Origin: Ignavibacteria bacterium
GTDB lineage: Bacteria; Bacteroidota; Ignavibacteria; OLB7
DNA length: 64,000 nucleotides
Reading direction: 5' to 3'
Assembly (NCBI GenBank): GCA_020635205.1
Contig: JACKAE010000005.1
Span: 248,001-312,000, forward strand
Shown here piece by piece: positions 52,357-60,986 of this stretch; the stretch's first letter is position 1, and every line of letters begins with the position of its first letter. The notes beneath the pieces were generated by a model, which saw only the letters and a program-made list of their open reading frames with translations, was not told the origin of the DNA and ran no database searches. The position numbers were made by a program, and so were the translations under genes.

Positions 52357-54018
52357 ATGCTACTTTTACGACGACTTTTCATCTCAGCTCTGCTCTGCAG
52401 CGCGACATCATTATCAGTTTTTGCTCAGGAGTACCGGTGGGGTGCTGGACTTCATGGAGGAGCTACGATTGCAGTTACCGAGGGAAGTGAAGTAAATCCA
52501 TCTTGGGGGGTACGAGGATTCCTGCGTTACGCATTGCTTGAGCAATTGCACGCGGAGATCGGTGCTGGCTTTATGAGCTACGTCGATAAGCAGGAAGACT
52601 TGAACCTTCTCAACGTTCAGGGAACGGCGATTCCTATCGACCTTCGATTTAACATCACTCCTTGGGCAAACAATACGTTTAGCCCATATGCTGTGGTTGG
52701 TGCTGGCCTTGTTCTCTACAATGCTGATACTGCCGATGGAAAGACCACGTTCCCTCCATTAGCTCCACGTGAGGAGCTTTCTGGATCCTACGTTGCAATC
52801 CCTGTTGGTGTGGGAGCCAATTTTAAGCTCTCGAAAAACTTTGCGATTGAGTTGCAAGGTGTTGACTACCTCGGGTTGAACGATGCTCTCAACCCAAATC
52901 TCGACGATAAGAATGATGGTCTCTGGAATATCATGGCTGGCTTTGTTTACGCCTTTGGTGATGGTGGTGAAAAGGATACCGATGGTGATTTGCTCACCGA
53001 TAAGTATGAGCAGTCAATCGGTACTGACCCGAACAACCCAGATACAGATGGGGATGGACTCACCGACGGTGCGGAGGTGAACAGCCATCGTACCGATCCG
53101 CTGAAGCGCGATACCGACGGCGATAGCTTGAGCGACGGAGCCGAAGTGAACACGCACGGTACAAATCCTCTCGAAAAGGATACTGATGGTGATGATTTGA
53201 CCGACGGCGCGGAAATCAATCAGTACAAGACAAACCCGTTGAACAAGGATACCGATGGTGAAGGACTTTCCGATGGAGATGAGGTGAACCGTTATCGCAC
53301 CGATCCAACGAAAGCTGACACCGACGGCGACACATTGAACGATGCAGAGGAGCTTGACCGCTACAAGACCGACCCGCTGAAGGTAGATACCGATGGTGAT
53401 GGCCTGACTGATGGTGCGGAAGTGACGACACACTCGACTAATCCGAACGACAAGGATAGTGATAAGGATGGTCTTACCGATGGTGATGAAGTAAACAAGT
53501 ATCGCACAAACCCGAATAAGACGGATACGGACGATGGTGGCATTTCCGACGGAGCAGAAGTAAATCAGAAGAAGACAAACCCACTTGATGGCAGCGACGA
53601 CGTGTTGGTTGAGCGTACCGAGACTCGCACTGTTGTTGAGCGTGAAGTTGTCACAAACAACGTCTTCGATACCGACAAACCACTTGTTCTGAAGGGGATT
53701 GTGTTCGAGACTGGTAAGTGGGAGATCAAGCCAGAGTCAGAGCGAGTACTGAACGAGGTACTGGGAAGTTTGAGAGATGATAATCCAGACGTTCGTGTGG
53801 AGATTGGTGGACATACCGACAACGTCGGTTCTGACCAGAACAACCAGACGCTCTCGCTGAACCGTGCAAACTCTGTGAAGCAGTGGCTTGTCGATCACGG
53901 CATCGCCGCAAACCGTATCGAGACGAAGGGATATGGTGAGGCACAGCCAACTGCAACGAACGACACACCGGAAGGTCGCCAAGAGAATCGCCGTATCGAG
54001 ATGCGGAAGATCAACTAA
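52357..54018 (+). CDS. OmpA-family protein with nine thrombospondin type 3 repeats
   Basis: 553 residues. Signal peptide ending 'SVFAQ', an eight-stranded barrel region (25-200), nine tandem calcium-binding repeats of 22-23 residues from D207 to G412 (pattern DTDGDGLTDGAEVN with a TDP or TNP ending), and a C-terminal OmpA domain (about 435-553; 'GIVFETGKWEIKP', 'GHTDNVGSDQNNQTLSLNR'). The repeats are about 69 bp at DNA level (52975-53592). A stiff Ca2+-loaded spacer between barrel and peptidoglycan-binding domain is the expected design, as in other Bacteroidota and gammaproteobacterial OmpA/OprF relatives. Confidence 0.92.
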   Translation: MLLLRRLFISALLCSATSLSVFAQEYRWGAGLHGGATIAVTEGSEVNPSWGVRGFLRYALLEQLHAEIGAGFMSYVDKQEDLNLLNVQGTAIPIDLRFNITPWANNTFSPYAVVGAGLVLYNADTADGKTTFPPLAPREELSGSYVAIPVGVGANFKLSKNFAIELQGVDYLGLNDALNPNLDDKNDGLWNIMAGFVYAFGDGGEKDTDGDLLTDKYEQSIGTDPNNPDTDGDGLTDGAEVNSHRTDPLKRDTDGDSLSDGAEVNTHGTNPLEKDTDGDDLTDGAEINQYKTNPLNKDTDGEGLSDGDEVNRYRTDPTKADTDGDTLNDAEELDRYKTDPLKVDTDGDGLTDGAEVTTHSTNPNDKDSDKDGLTDGDEVNKYRTNPNKTDTDDGGISDGAEVNQKKTNPLDGSDDVLVERTETRTVVEREVVTNNVFDTDKPLVLKGIVFETGKWEIKPESERVLNEVLGSLRDDNPDVRVEIGGHTDNVGSDQNNQTLSLNRANSVKQWLVDHGIAANRIETKGYGEAQPTATNDTPEGRQENRRIEMRKIN

Positions 54019-54058
54019 GCGATCAGATTGGAATAACTCCGAAGATTCGGGGAATAGA

Positions 54059-54096
54059 ACGGCGAGGTACGGAAGAACGTACCTCGCCGTTTTTCT
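54059..54096 (+). terminator. Rho-independent terminator of the TSP3-OmpA gene
   Basis: ACGGCGAGGTAC/GTACCTCGCCGT, 12-bp perfect stem with an eight-base loop, followed by TTTTTCTTT. About 40 bases after the stop. Confidence 0.92.
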
Positions 54097-54147
54097 TTAG
54101 GTTCTGTCCTTCCGTTGCGAAGGTCAAGTTGTTATCGGAAAAAGAGT

Positions 54148-54951
54148 ATGCGAGTTCTAATAGTTCTAAGCACGATGGTGATAGTGGCAGTGGGGGCAGT
54201 CATCTTCTTTGGGGGGACTGTTCCCCACAATTCAAATTCAGAGAAGTTGGGTCAGGAGGAGGATACCCCTGACACTGCAACTGTCGGCTTTGCCCTTGTC
54301 GAGTTGTTTACTTCCGAAGGATGTTCCAGTTGTCCACCAGCCGAGAAGTTCTTAAACAGGCTTGCGGGGGAGGCGGAAGAGAAAGGGATCGCACTCTTCC
54401 CCGTTGCATTTCACGTTGACTATTGGGATCGTCTCGGCTGGAAAGATCGCTTTAGCAGCTCTATGTGGTCAGATAGACAACGTGCCTATGCGGAAGCCTT
54501 CCGGTCGGAGTCGATCTACACACCACAGATGATCGTGAACGGAAGTGTAGAGTTCACTGGTTCTAACGAGTCGCGAGGACGAAATGAAATCGCGAAAGCA
54601 CTAACGATGCCTGTTAGTCTGAAGATTGGAATCAGTGCCGGAATAGATAGTGTTGATGTTGTCCGCTATGCCTGTACACTCGACACTCTCCCTTCAAATG
54701 CCGACCTTATTCTCCTACTCGTTGAAAGCAATTTGACTTCCGATGTATCGCGTGGGGAGAATAAAGGAAAGAAGCTCGACCACGCCAACGTTGTTCGCCT
54801 GCTTGAACGTACTTCGTTAGGGGAAGCAAATCGTGTAGAAGGACGTTTGGTGATTCCAGATGATGTCAATCAGGAAGAGCTTGCGCTGATTGCCTTCGTG
54901 CAAGATCAGAAGACAATGAAGATTATCGGAGCTGTGCGGAGCGAGTTGTGA
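54148..54951 (+). CDS. DUF1223 thioredoxin-like protein
   Basis: 267 residues from ATG 54148; a longer frame from 54115 adds a basic stretch. One N-terminal membrane anchor or signal (about 2-22), then the DUF1223 signature 'VELFTSEGCSSCPPAEKFL' with C59 and C62 in a CxxC arrangement, and 'FHVDYWDRLGWKDRFSS', 'YTPQMIVNG'. The fold is thioredoxin-like and exported; the reaction is not established, though a thiol redox role is likely. Confidence 0.88.
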   Translation: MRVLIVLSTMVIVAVGAVIFFGGTVPHNSNSEKLGQEEDTPDTATVGFALVELFTSEGCSSCPPAEKFLNRLAGEAEEKGIALFPVAFHVDYWDRLGWKDRFSSSMWSDRQRAYAEAFRSESIYTPQMIVNGSVEFTGSNESRGRNEIAKALTMPVSLKIGISAGIDSVDVVRYACTLDTLPSNADLILLLVESNLTSDVSRGENKGKKLDHANVVRLLERTSLGEANRVEGRLVIPDDVNQEELALIAFVQDQKTMKIIGAVRSEL

Positions 54952-54972
54952 TAGAGAAAATCGACAACAACT

Positions 54973-55013
54973 GATACTCTACCAACTCTCAGCTCTATAC
55001 ACTCTGAACTCTA
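54973..55013 (-). repeat. RRGAGTY-type repeat after the E1 gene
   Basis: On the minus strand, the TAG of the E1 gene is followed by AGTTCAGAGTGTATAGAG and GAGAGTTGGTAGAG. Confidence 0.7.
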
Positions 55014-57014
55014 ATACTTCATCATCTTCTCCACTACATTCCTCAGTCTGCTCTTCGCCATGAACTGATCTTCCAGTCCTTTGTTGAATGGAACTGGCGT
55101 GTCGAGTGAGGCGCACCGCAATACGGGGGCATCGAGTTCGCCAAACAGTTCTTCGCCGATTACCGCAGCGATCTCACCACCGAATCCTCCAGTGAGCGTT
55201 GCCTCGTGCAAGATCAACGCCCGCCCAGTTTTGCGAATCGAAGTGAAAACCGTCTCACGATCCCACGGCAAGATGCTCCGCAGATCGATAACTTCCAGAT
55301 CGTAGTCGGGTAAACTCTCCGCTACTTCCAATCCCCAACTAACGCCAGTTCCCCAAGTGATGATGGTTCCTCCCGATCCACTTCGCACTACTCGAGCTGA
55401 ACCGATTGGGAGTGTGTAGTATTCCTCCGGGACAGGACCCCGAGCGCTTCTGTAGAGATATTTGTGCTCAAAGAACATTACGGGATTGGGTTCCCGTAGA
55501 GCGGCGGCAATTAGCCCTTTTGCGTCGTAAGGATTGGAGGGGAAGAGCACCTTCAATCCCGGAACGTGGCTGAACCAGGCTTCGTCGCTTTGCGAGTGAA
55601 ATGGACCTGCAGCTACGCCACCTCCGGTTGGCATTCGTACTGTGACGTTGACAGGTGTTCCCCAGCGGTAGTGAGTTTTCGCTAAGTTGTTGACGATCTG
55701 GTTGAATCCTTCGGAGACGAAGTCGGCAAACTGCATCTCAATAACTGACGGAATCCCTCGCACGGCTAAGCCAAGTCCTGCGCCGAGGACTGCCGCCTCG
55801 CAGAGTGGGGTGTTCCGGACTCGTTCGGTTCCAAACCGCTCAACGAACCCTTCGGTAACCTTAAAGACTCCGCCGTAGGCCGCCACGTCCTGACCCATAA
55901 TCACGAGGGAAGAGTCTTGCTCCATCCCTTGCCGCAAGCCTTCAGAAATAGCATCAACAAGTCGAAGCTCTGGGCCACTTTCGGTCGGAAGTGTGTTCCA
56001 AATAGGTGGAGATGGAGCGTAGACATCTTGCATCTCAGTGGCAACCTGCGGGGTAGGATCGGGAGCAGACATCATATGCTCTACTCCCTCCTCAATATCT
56101 TTTTTGTGTACCTCACGCATTGTGGCAATCAAGGTCTGATCGAGAACCCCTTCCTTGAGGAGCCACGATTCGAAAGTTGCCACTGGATCTGTCTTCTCCC
56201 ACTCTTCAATCAACTCCTTTGGTACGTAGGCAACACCTGAGGCTTCCTCATGACCGCGCCGCCTGAACGTCATTGCCTCCACAATGATTGGTCGCTTTTC
56301 TGCCCGAGCAACTGCGGCGGCGCGGCGGATTGTCTCGTAGACTTCAAGCACGTTGTTTCCATCAATCGTCACGCCCTCGATACCGTAGCCGATTGCCCTA
56401 TCGGCAAGTTGAGCGCAGCGGAACTGTTCGCGGACGGGGGTGGAGAGTGCGTAGCCGTTATTCTCGATCATGAAGATCACTGGCAGATCCCAGCAGGCGG
56501 CAAGGTTTACTGCCTCATGAAAATCTCCTTGACTTGTTCCACCATCACCGATAAATGCCAGAGCAATTGCACCATCTCCAATCAGCTTACCGGCCAAAGA
56601 GATACCGTCGGCAACTCCCAACATCGAGCCGAGGTGGGAGATCATCCCAATCACTCGATGTTCTGGCGCACCAAAGTGAAAGGAGCGATCCCGTCCTTTT
56701 GTGTAGCCATCAGCTTTTCCCTGCCACTGCGCGAAGAGTTTCCCCAGAGGGAAATCACGTGTAGTGAAGACGCCAAGATTGCGGTGAAGTGGAAGTATCC
56801 AATCATTCTCCCCGAGGGCGAGCGTTGCACCAACCGAAATTCCTTCCTGACCAATGCCAGAAAACCACTTGCTAATTCTTCCCTGCCTTAGTAGCAGAAG
56901 CATTTTCTCTTCGATCATGCGGGGGAGGAGAAGACGGCGGTAGATTTCCTGTAAGGAGAATCCATCGAAGTTCTCTCGATTGAACTGCAAAGATGTTGTC
57001 AGTTGTTGGAGCAT
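55011..57014 (-). CDS. 2-oxoacid dehydrogenase E1, fused alpha and beta subunits
   Basis: 667 residues from ATG 57014; an upstream TTG at 57053 is possible. Residues 1-320 are the alpha subunit with the thiamine diphosphate motif ('GDGGTSQGDFHEAVNLA' to 'ENNGYALSTP') and the 'TFRRRGHEEAS' loop. Residues 340-667 are the beta subunit ('MGQDVAAYGGVFKVTEGF', 'PIGSARVV', 'EVIDLRSILPWD'). Fused E1 of this kind is common in Bacteroidota. Pyruvate or branched-chain 2-oxoacids could be the substrate. No E2 or E3 gene is in the window. Confidence 0.9.
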   Translation of the reverse strand: MLQQLTTSLQFNRENFDGFSLQEIYRRLLLPRMIEEKMLLLLRQGRISKWFSGIGQEGISVGATLALGENDWILPLHRNLGVFTTRDFPLGKLFAQWQGKADGYTKGRDRSFHFGAPEHRVIGMISHLGSMLGVADGISLAGKLIGDGAIALAFIGDGGTSQGDFHEAVNLAACWDLPVIFMIENNGYALSTPVREQFRCAQLADRAIGYGIEGVTIDGNNVLEVYETIRRAAAVARAEKRPIIVEAMTFRRRGHEEASGVAYVPKELIEEWEKTDPVATFESWLLKEGVLDQTLIATMREVHKKDIEEGVEHMMSAPDPTPQVATEMQDVYAPSPPIWNTLPTESGPELRLVDAISEGLRQGMEQDSSLVIMGQDVAAYGGVFKVTEGFVERFGTERVRNTPLCEAAVLGAGLGLAVRGIPSVIEMQFADFVSEGFNQIVNNLAKTHYRWGTPVNVTVRMPTGGGVAAGPFHSQSDEAWFSHVPGLKVLFPSNPYDAKGLIAAALREPNPVMFFEHKYLYRSARGPVPEEYYTLPIGSARVVRSGSGGTIITWGTGVSWGLEVAESLPDYDLEVIDLRSILPWDRETVFTSIRKTGRALILHEATLTGGFGGEIAAVIGEELFGELDAPVLRCASLDTPVPFNKGLEDQFMAKSRLRNVVEKMMKY

Positions 57015-57178
57015 AGTATTGTCGTCGGAGATATCAAGAAACTTGAGGGGCAAAATGCACTGTAGAGAGAAAAGGGAGATCGGTTACGAGGGAAAATCTT
57101 TGTTCGTCTTTGTGTGTTCAGTTCGATCCTTTCAGCAGAGGGAGGAGAGGGGAAGCGTAGAGGATTGTGTTAGATAGA

Positions 57179-57213
57179 ACAACCCCTCGACCCATATTAA
57201 GTCGAGGGGTTGT
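57179..57213 (-). terminator. Hairpin after thioredoxin gene
   Basis: ACAACCCCTCGAC/GTCGAGGGGTTGT, 13-bp stem with a nine-base loop, about 38 bases past the trxA stop and before the E1 start. The flanks are only weakly T-rich. Confidence 0.6.
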
Positions 57214-57250
57214 CTACATCTCTTGTCGATTAGTTAGAAGGCAATTCGCT

Positions 57251-57583
57251 TTAGGCAGTTGGGCCAGCAATGGAGTTCAGTTTCTCTGCTAACGAAGCCT
57301 TCCGCACATTTCCACCAACCATCTGCTCAACAACTTCTCCGTTGTCGAAAATCATCAGTGTTGGGATTGCGCGGATGCCATACTTGGCGGCAATACCCGG
57401 GTTGTTGTCAATGTCAACTTTGCCAACCCTCGCTGTTCCCTCCATATCGTTTGCCAGTTCCTCGATCATCGGCGCAATTGCCAGACATGGACCGCACCAG
57501 GCTGCCCAAAAATCGAGAAGTATCGGCTTATCCGACTGAAGAACTTCTTGCTCGAAGTTTGCGTCAGTGATTTCTAATGCCAT
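57251..57583 (-). CDS. trxA: Thioredoxin
   Basis: 110 residues. Active site W29-C30-G-P-C33, buried Asp24 and cis-Pro ('IPTLMIF') in place. A general dithiol reductant for ribonucleotide reductase and other proteins. Monocistronic: terminator behind and a TATCTTTGCC promoter word about 60 bases ahead. Confidence 0.96.
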   Translation of the reverse strand: MALEITDANFEQEVLQSDKPILLDFWAAWCGPCLAIAPMIEELANDMEGTARVGKVDIDNNPGIAAKYGIRAIPTLMIFDNGEVVEQMVGGNVRKASLAEKLNSIAGPTA

Positions 57584-57643
57584 GGTTCTTTCTCCGTATA
57601 AATTGAGTTGATACTGTAGTTCCGTAATTCAAATTTGAGGTGG

Positions 57644-57651
57644 CAAAGATA
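57644..57651 (-). promoter_or_regulatory. TATCTTTG -7 element of trxA
   Basis: TATCTTTGCC on the minus strand, about 60 bases before the trxA start. Third exact copy of this word in a promoter position. No good TTG at the -33 distance. Confidence 0.45.
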
Positions 57652-57680
57652 ACGAACAAGCGAGAGGAGAATTATGTAAA

Positions 57681-57917
57681 GAGAATTCAAAAGTAAAAAT
57701 GCAAAATTCAAAAGGGGGATGTTGATTTGGGATGCTGAACTGTGTAGAGAGAATTCAAAAGTAAAAATGCAAAATTCAAAAGGGGATGTTGGTTTGAGAT
57801 GCTTGAATAGAGGTGTCTCTTACAATCTATCGGAAGTCCCTTACACTCCATTGCATCCGTCCACCTTCAGGCTTCCCTGAGTCTTACTTTTTGAATTTTT
57901 AATTTTGCCTTTTGAAT
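57681..57917. repeat. ATTCAAA array: 68-bp tandem duplication plus inverted copy
   Basis: A 68-bp unit starting GAGAATTCAAAAGTAAAAA is present at 57681 and 57749. At 57887-57917 the same words return inverted (TTTTTGAATTTTTAATTTTG). No gene lies in 57584-57917. The inverted end touches the TGA of the SDR gene. Confidence 0.8.
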
Positions 57918-58682
57918 TCAAATCGTCTCTCCACCATTTACCCGCAACACATGTCCGTTGATGAACCCGGCTTGTCGTGAAGCTAAAAAGAGAACGGCGG
58001 CGGCAACCTCTTCCGGTGTTCCGATTCTTCTGAGAGGAATCCGTCCCAAAATCTTCTCTCGATTTCCTTCTGTGTCGAGGTAGTCACCGGTCATTTCTGT
58101 CTCGATCCAACCAGGAGCTACGGCGTTTACGGTAACTCCTTGCGGGGCAAGCTCTACAGCTAATGATTTCATCATTGCAATCAGGCCCCCTTTGCTTGCA
58201 GCGTAGTGGGCATGTTCGGCTTCACCACGGATACCGGCGGAAGATGCGATAAAGATAATGCGTTTTGGTGCGGATGGCTTCTCTTCAAAGAGAAGGCGAA
58301 GAGTCTCGTTGATTACGATAAACGGGGCTGTGAGGTTGGTGTTAATCGTATCCTTCCAGTCGGCAAGGTTCATCTCTCCTATCGCCCCCCGCTCCCAGAT
58401 GCCATGGTTAACAACCAAGAGATCTAATCCTCCCCACGACTCGTCAATGCGCTTCACCATTGTCCCAACTGCTCGCTCCTGCGTGAGATCGGCGCGGAGC
58501 ATCATGTGCTCGAAGTGGCGTTCTCCTAACAGGCGGCTCAACTCATCTGCTGGTCCCGACTTGCTTTTATAGTTTACTGCGACGCGAGCACCACCGGCAG
58601 CAAGCATTTGTGTGATAGCCTTGCCAATGCCTCGCGTACCGCCAGTAACCAAAGCACGAATTCCAGTGAGGTCAAGAATCAT
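57918..58682 (-). CDS. Short-chain dehydrogenase/reductase (FabG-like)
   Basis: 254 residues. Rossmann motif T13-G-G-T-R-G-I-G20, 'NHGIWERG', catalytic Ser in 'IASSAGIRG', Y160-A-A-S-K164, and 'PGWIETEMTGDY'. It oxidises or reduces an alcohol/ketone pair with NAD(P)(H). The similarity suits 3-oxoacyl-ACP reductase, but no fab genes are adjacent. ATTCAAA-family repeats flank it on both sides, and the stop TGA is formed at the repeat edge, so the gene may have been moved or bounded by these elements. Confidence 0.9.
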   Translation of the reverse strand: MILDLTGIRALVTGGTRGIGKAITQMLAAGGARVAVNYKSKSGPADELSRLLGERHFEHMMLRADLTQERAVGTMVKRIDESWGGLDLLVVNHGIWERGAIGEMNLADWKDTINTNLTAPFIVINETLRLLFEEKPSAPKRIIFIASSAGIRGEAEHAHYAASKGGLIAMMKSLAVELAPQGVTVNAVAPGWIETEMTGDYLDTEGNREKILGRIPLRRIGTPEEVAAAVLFLASRQAGFINGHVLRVNGGETI

Positions 58683-58824
58683 GAGAGAGAATTCAAAAGT
58701 AAAAATTCAAAATTCAAAAGTAAGAATTCAAAAAGAAGAATTTAACTGTGAGTGCTGGTTCTGTCTGAAGGCTCTCCCTTTTGTTCCTCTCCTCCTTTTG
58801 AATTTTTAATTTTGCCCTTTGAAT
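58683..58824. repeat. ATTCAAA array and inverted copy between two minus-strand genes
   Basis: GAATTCAAAAGTAAAAATTC and further units at 58687-58732, then inverted TTTTGAATTTTTAATTTTG at 58795-58813. Its inner edge forms the last codons ('YKFKGQN') and TAA of the gene at 58806. Confidence 0.8.
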
Positions 58825-59234
58825 TTGTAGTCGTTCTGCACACGCTTGGCTACGTTTAGGTCGTGTGCTAAGTCAATTAAATTTCGCAGACTTCCTTGAG
58901 TCATTGCATAGTACGTTATCTCGAAACGCTCAACTTGTTCTTTTTCGGCCTCGAGTAGTGCTTGCGCAATTAAGTCTCGCAGCCGTTCAGTTGCTTCTAA
59001 GAATTCTTTCTCAAGGTTTTTGAAACCCTCGGAGTTTGCCTCAGCTCGGCGTAGAGTTTGGTAGAGATTGTGGAAGTGTGTGCCGTGGAAGAGGAGGTTG
59101 TTCATCTCTTCATCGGCTTCCCGCAATGCCGTTAACTCAAAGAGGGTTCCCACGTCGTTCCGCTTGCGAAGTCCGGTTTCACTGAACGATTCGAGAAAAT
59201 CGAGAACGTTGATTGTGTCGGGAGAGAGTTCCAT
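58806..59234 (-). CDS. Unknown helical protein downstream of dnaB
   Basis: 142 residues, all helical, with a strongly charged coiled coil ('FLEATERLRDLIAQALLEAE'). No signal, no recognised family. Its ATG shares one base with the dnaB stop (TAATG), so translation is coupled to DnaB. The last seven residues are encoded by the neighbouring ATTCAAA repeat and probably replace an older end. A link to replication is only suggested by place. Confidence 0.7.
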   Translation of the reverse strand: MELSPDTINVLDFLESFSETGLRKRNDVGTLFELTALREADEEMNNLLFHGTHFHNLYQTLRRAEANSEGFKNLEKEFLEATERLRDLIAQALLEAEKEQVERFEITYYAMTQGSLRNLIDLAHDLNVAKRVQNDYKFKGQN

Positions 59235-60727
59235 TAAAACGGATCCTCGTCACTTGCTGGAGGAAGATATTCGTCGGCTTCAGCGTGGAATTCGTCGAGG
59301 TTCTCGAAGCGAGCAAACTCCTTGATGAAAGCTAAGCGGACATCACCAGTTGGTCCGTTTCGTTGCTTGCCAACGATTACTTCGGCAACGCCTTCAGTCG
59401 ACCGGTTCTCTTCATCAACCGAGAAGCCGTAGTACTCAGGACGGTGGACAAACATCACAACGTCGGCATCCTGTTCGATAGAACCAGATTCACGAAGATC
59501 GCTCAGCATTGGGCGTTTGTCGCTGCGAGATTCAACCGAGCGGTTCAACTGCGATAGGGCAATAATTGGAATCTGTAATTCCTTTGCCAACTGCTTCAGT
59601 CCGCGCGAGATTGTCGAGATTTCTCGCTCGCGACTTTCTGACTTCGGGGAGTGCATCAACTGAAGGTAGTCAACAATCAGAAGCTCGATATTATGCTCAC
59701 GCTTCAGCAGACGTGCGCGGGCGCGTAAGTCCATGATGCTGAGAGCCGGCGTGTCGTCGATATAGATTGGAGCTGCGGCTAAGCGGTGAATTGTCGAGAC
59801 GATCTGCTGCCAGTGCTCTTGCCGTAAATCTCCTGTCCGAAGTCTGTGGGCGTTAACTTTTGCTTCGGCGGAGATCAGGCGGAGCATCAACTGCTGAGCC
59901 GACATTTCAAGCGAGAAGAATGCCGCTGGCTTCTTGTAGTCAACCGCTGCGTTTCGCAGCATCGACATGGCGATGGCTGTTTTTCCCATTGAGGGTCTTG
60001 CCGCCAGAATAATTAAGTCAGATTTCTGGAAGCCACCCGTTAGGCGGTCGAGTTGCATCAAACCAGTTGGCGTTCCTACAACCCCTCCTCCATCTGCACG
60101 CCGCTCAGAAATCTCCTGCAGCATGTCGATTGTCTCCTTTGCCAACCGTTCCATTGAACTGGAACTCGTTCGATTTCTGCTCTCGGAGATCTCAAAAATT
60201 GTTTGCTCAGCTTTATCCAACTCCTCGAATGCGTCGGTAGAATCGGAGTAGCAAGAGCCGATTATCCCCATTGCCGCACCAATCATCTTCCGCTTCAACG
60301 CTTTTTCGAAGACAATGCGGGAGTGGTACTCGATATTTGCTGTTGTCGGAGTCTTGCGGTTCAGTTCGGCTAAATAGTGAGAGCCACCTACATCCGCCAG
60401 CTTTTCGCGACGGCGAAGCTCCTCGTTCAGGGTAATGATATCAATCGGTTGGTTTCGCTCTGAGAGGGAGAGCATTGCCTCGTAGATGATTCGGTGTGCT
60501 TCACGGTAGAACGCCTCTGCTGAGAGAATGCGGATTGCCTCGTTGGCGGCATCCTTGTCGAGCATCATAGCACCCAGAACGGCCATCTCAGCATCGTTGC
60601 TGTGGGGTGGAACACGATCGCCAGAAGTCTCCATCGGCACTACATTGCGCCGAGGTCGCCCAATCATCTTCTCGAGAGGGTATTGTCCCCCCCCTTCGTT
60701 CAGAATATTTCCCTCACTGATTGGCAC
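59234..60727 (-). CDS. dnaB: Replicative DNA helicase DnaB
   Basis: 497 residues. N-terminal primase-interaction domain ('PPHSNDAEMAVLGAMMLD'), linker, RecA-like motor with Walker A 'ARPSMGKTA' (K249), 'FSLEMSAQQL', Walker B 'LLIVDYLQLM' and 'ALSQLNRSVESR', and 'RNGPTGDVRLAF' near the end. Hexameric 5'-3' helicase of the replication fork. Behind a promoter overlapped by DnaA boxes. Confidence 0.96.
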   Translation of the reverse strand: MPISEGNILNEGGGQYPLEKMIGRPRRNVVPMETSGDRVPPHSNDAEMAVLGAMMLDKDAANEAIRILSAEAFYREAHRIIYEAMLSLSERNQPIDIITLNEELRRREKLADVGGSHYLAELNRKTPTTANIEYHSRIVFEKALKRKMIGAAMGIIGSCYSDSTDAFEELDKAEQTIFEISESRNRTSSSSMERLAKETIDMLQEISERRADGGGVVGTPTGLMQLDRLTGGFQKSDLIILAARPSMGKTAIAMSMLRNAAVDYKKPAAFFSLEMSAQQLMLRLISAEAKVNAHRLRTGDLRQEHWQQIVSTIHRLAAAPIYIDDTPALSIMDLRARARLLKREHNIELLIVDYLQLMHSPKSESREREISTISRGLKQLAKELQIPIIALSQLNRSVESRSDKRPMLSDLRESGSIEQDADVVMFVHRPEYYGFSVDEENRSTEGVAEVIVGKQRNGPTGDVRLAFIKEFARFENLDEFHAEADEYLPPASDEDPF

Positions 60728-60792
60728 TGGTGCTGACTGTCCTTAATATGTTTGTAGTTCCAAAACCGATAAAACCGAGGTGAGGATAACCG

Positions 60793-60824
60793 GAAAACTA
60801 TGAGTTTGTAGCGTGTCCTCAAAA
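60793..60824 (-). promoter_or_regulatory. Candidate dnaB promoter
   Basis: Minus strand TTTTG, 19-base spacer, TAGTTTTC: one mismatch from the Bacteroidota consensus TTTG-N19-TAnnTTTG. About 65 bases before the ATG. Confidence 0.5.
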
Positions 60825-60829
60825 CGTTG

Positions 60830-60860
60830 TGTGGATAATTCTTTCCACGCCTTATCCACA
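60830..60860. promoter_or_regulatory. Two inverted perfect DnaA boxes
   Basis: TTATCCACA occurs at 60830-60838 on minus and 60852-60860 on plus, 13 bases apart. A weaker box (TTATCCTCA, minus) lies at 60781-60789. They flank the -33 side of the candidate dnaB promoter, so DnaA may regulate dnaB; a minor or ancestral origin is the other possibility. Confidence 0.7.
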
Positions 60861-60986
60861 GGGACTCGTGGGAACACCTGAATCTATTCTTTCATTGCCA
60901 GATCGTTCGTCTGGGTCTATCTTCGCGCAGTTTTCCCAGGCTCTTGTTTGTGGGGCGAGACATTGATTGAAGTGAATTTTTAGAGG

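Noticed and set aside
52975..53592. Regular 69-bp repeats as a CRISPR array
   Set aside because: The repeats are in frame inside a protein gene, vary like codons and encode TSP3 units. No cas genes.
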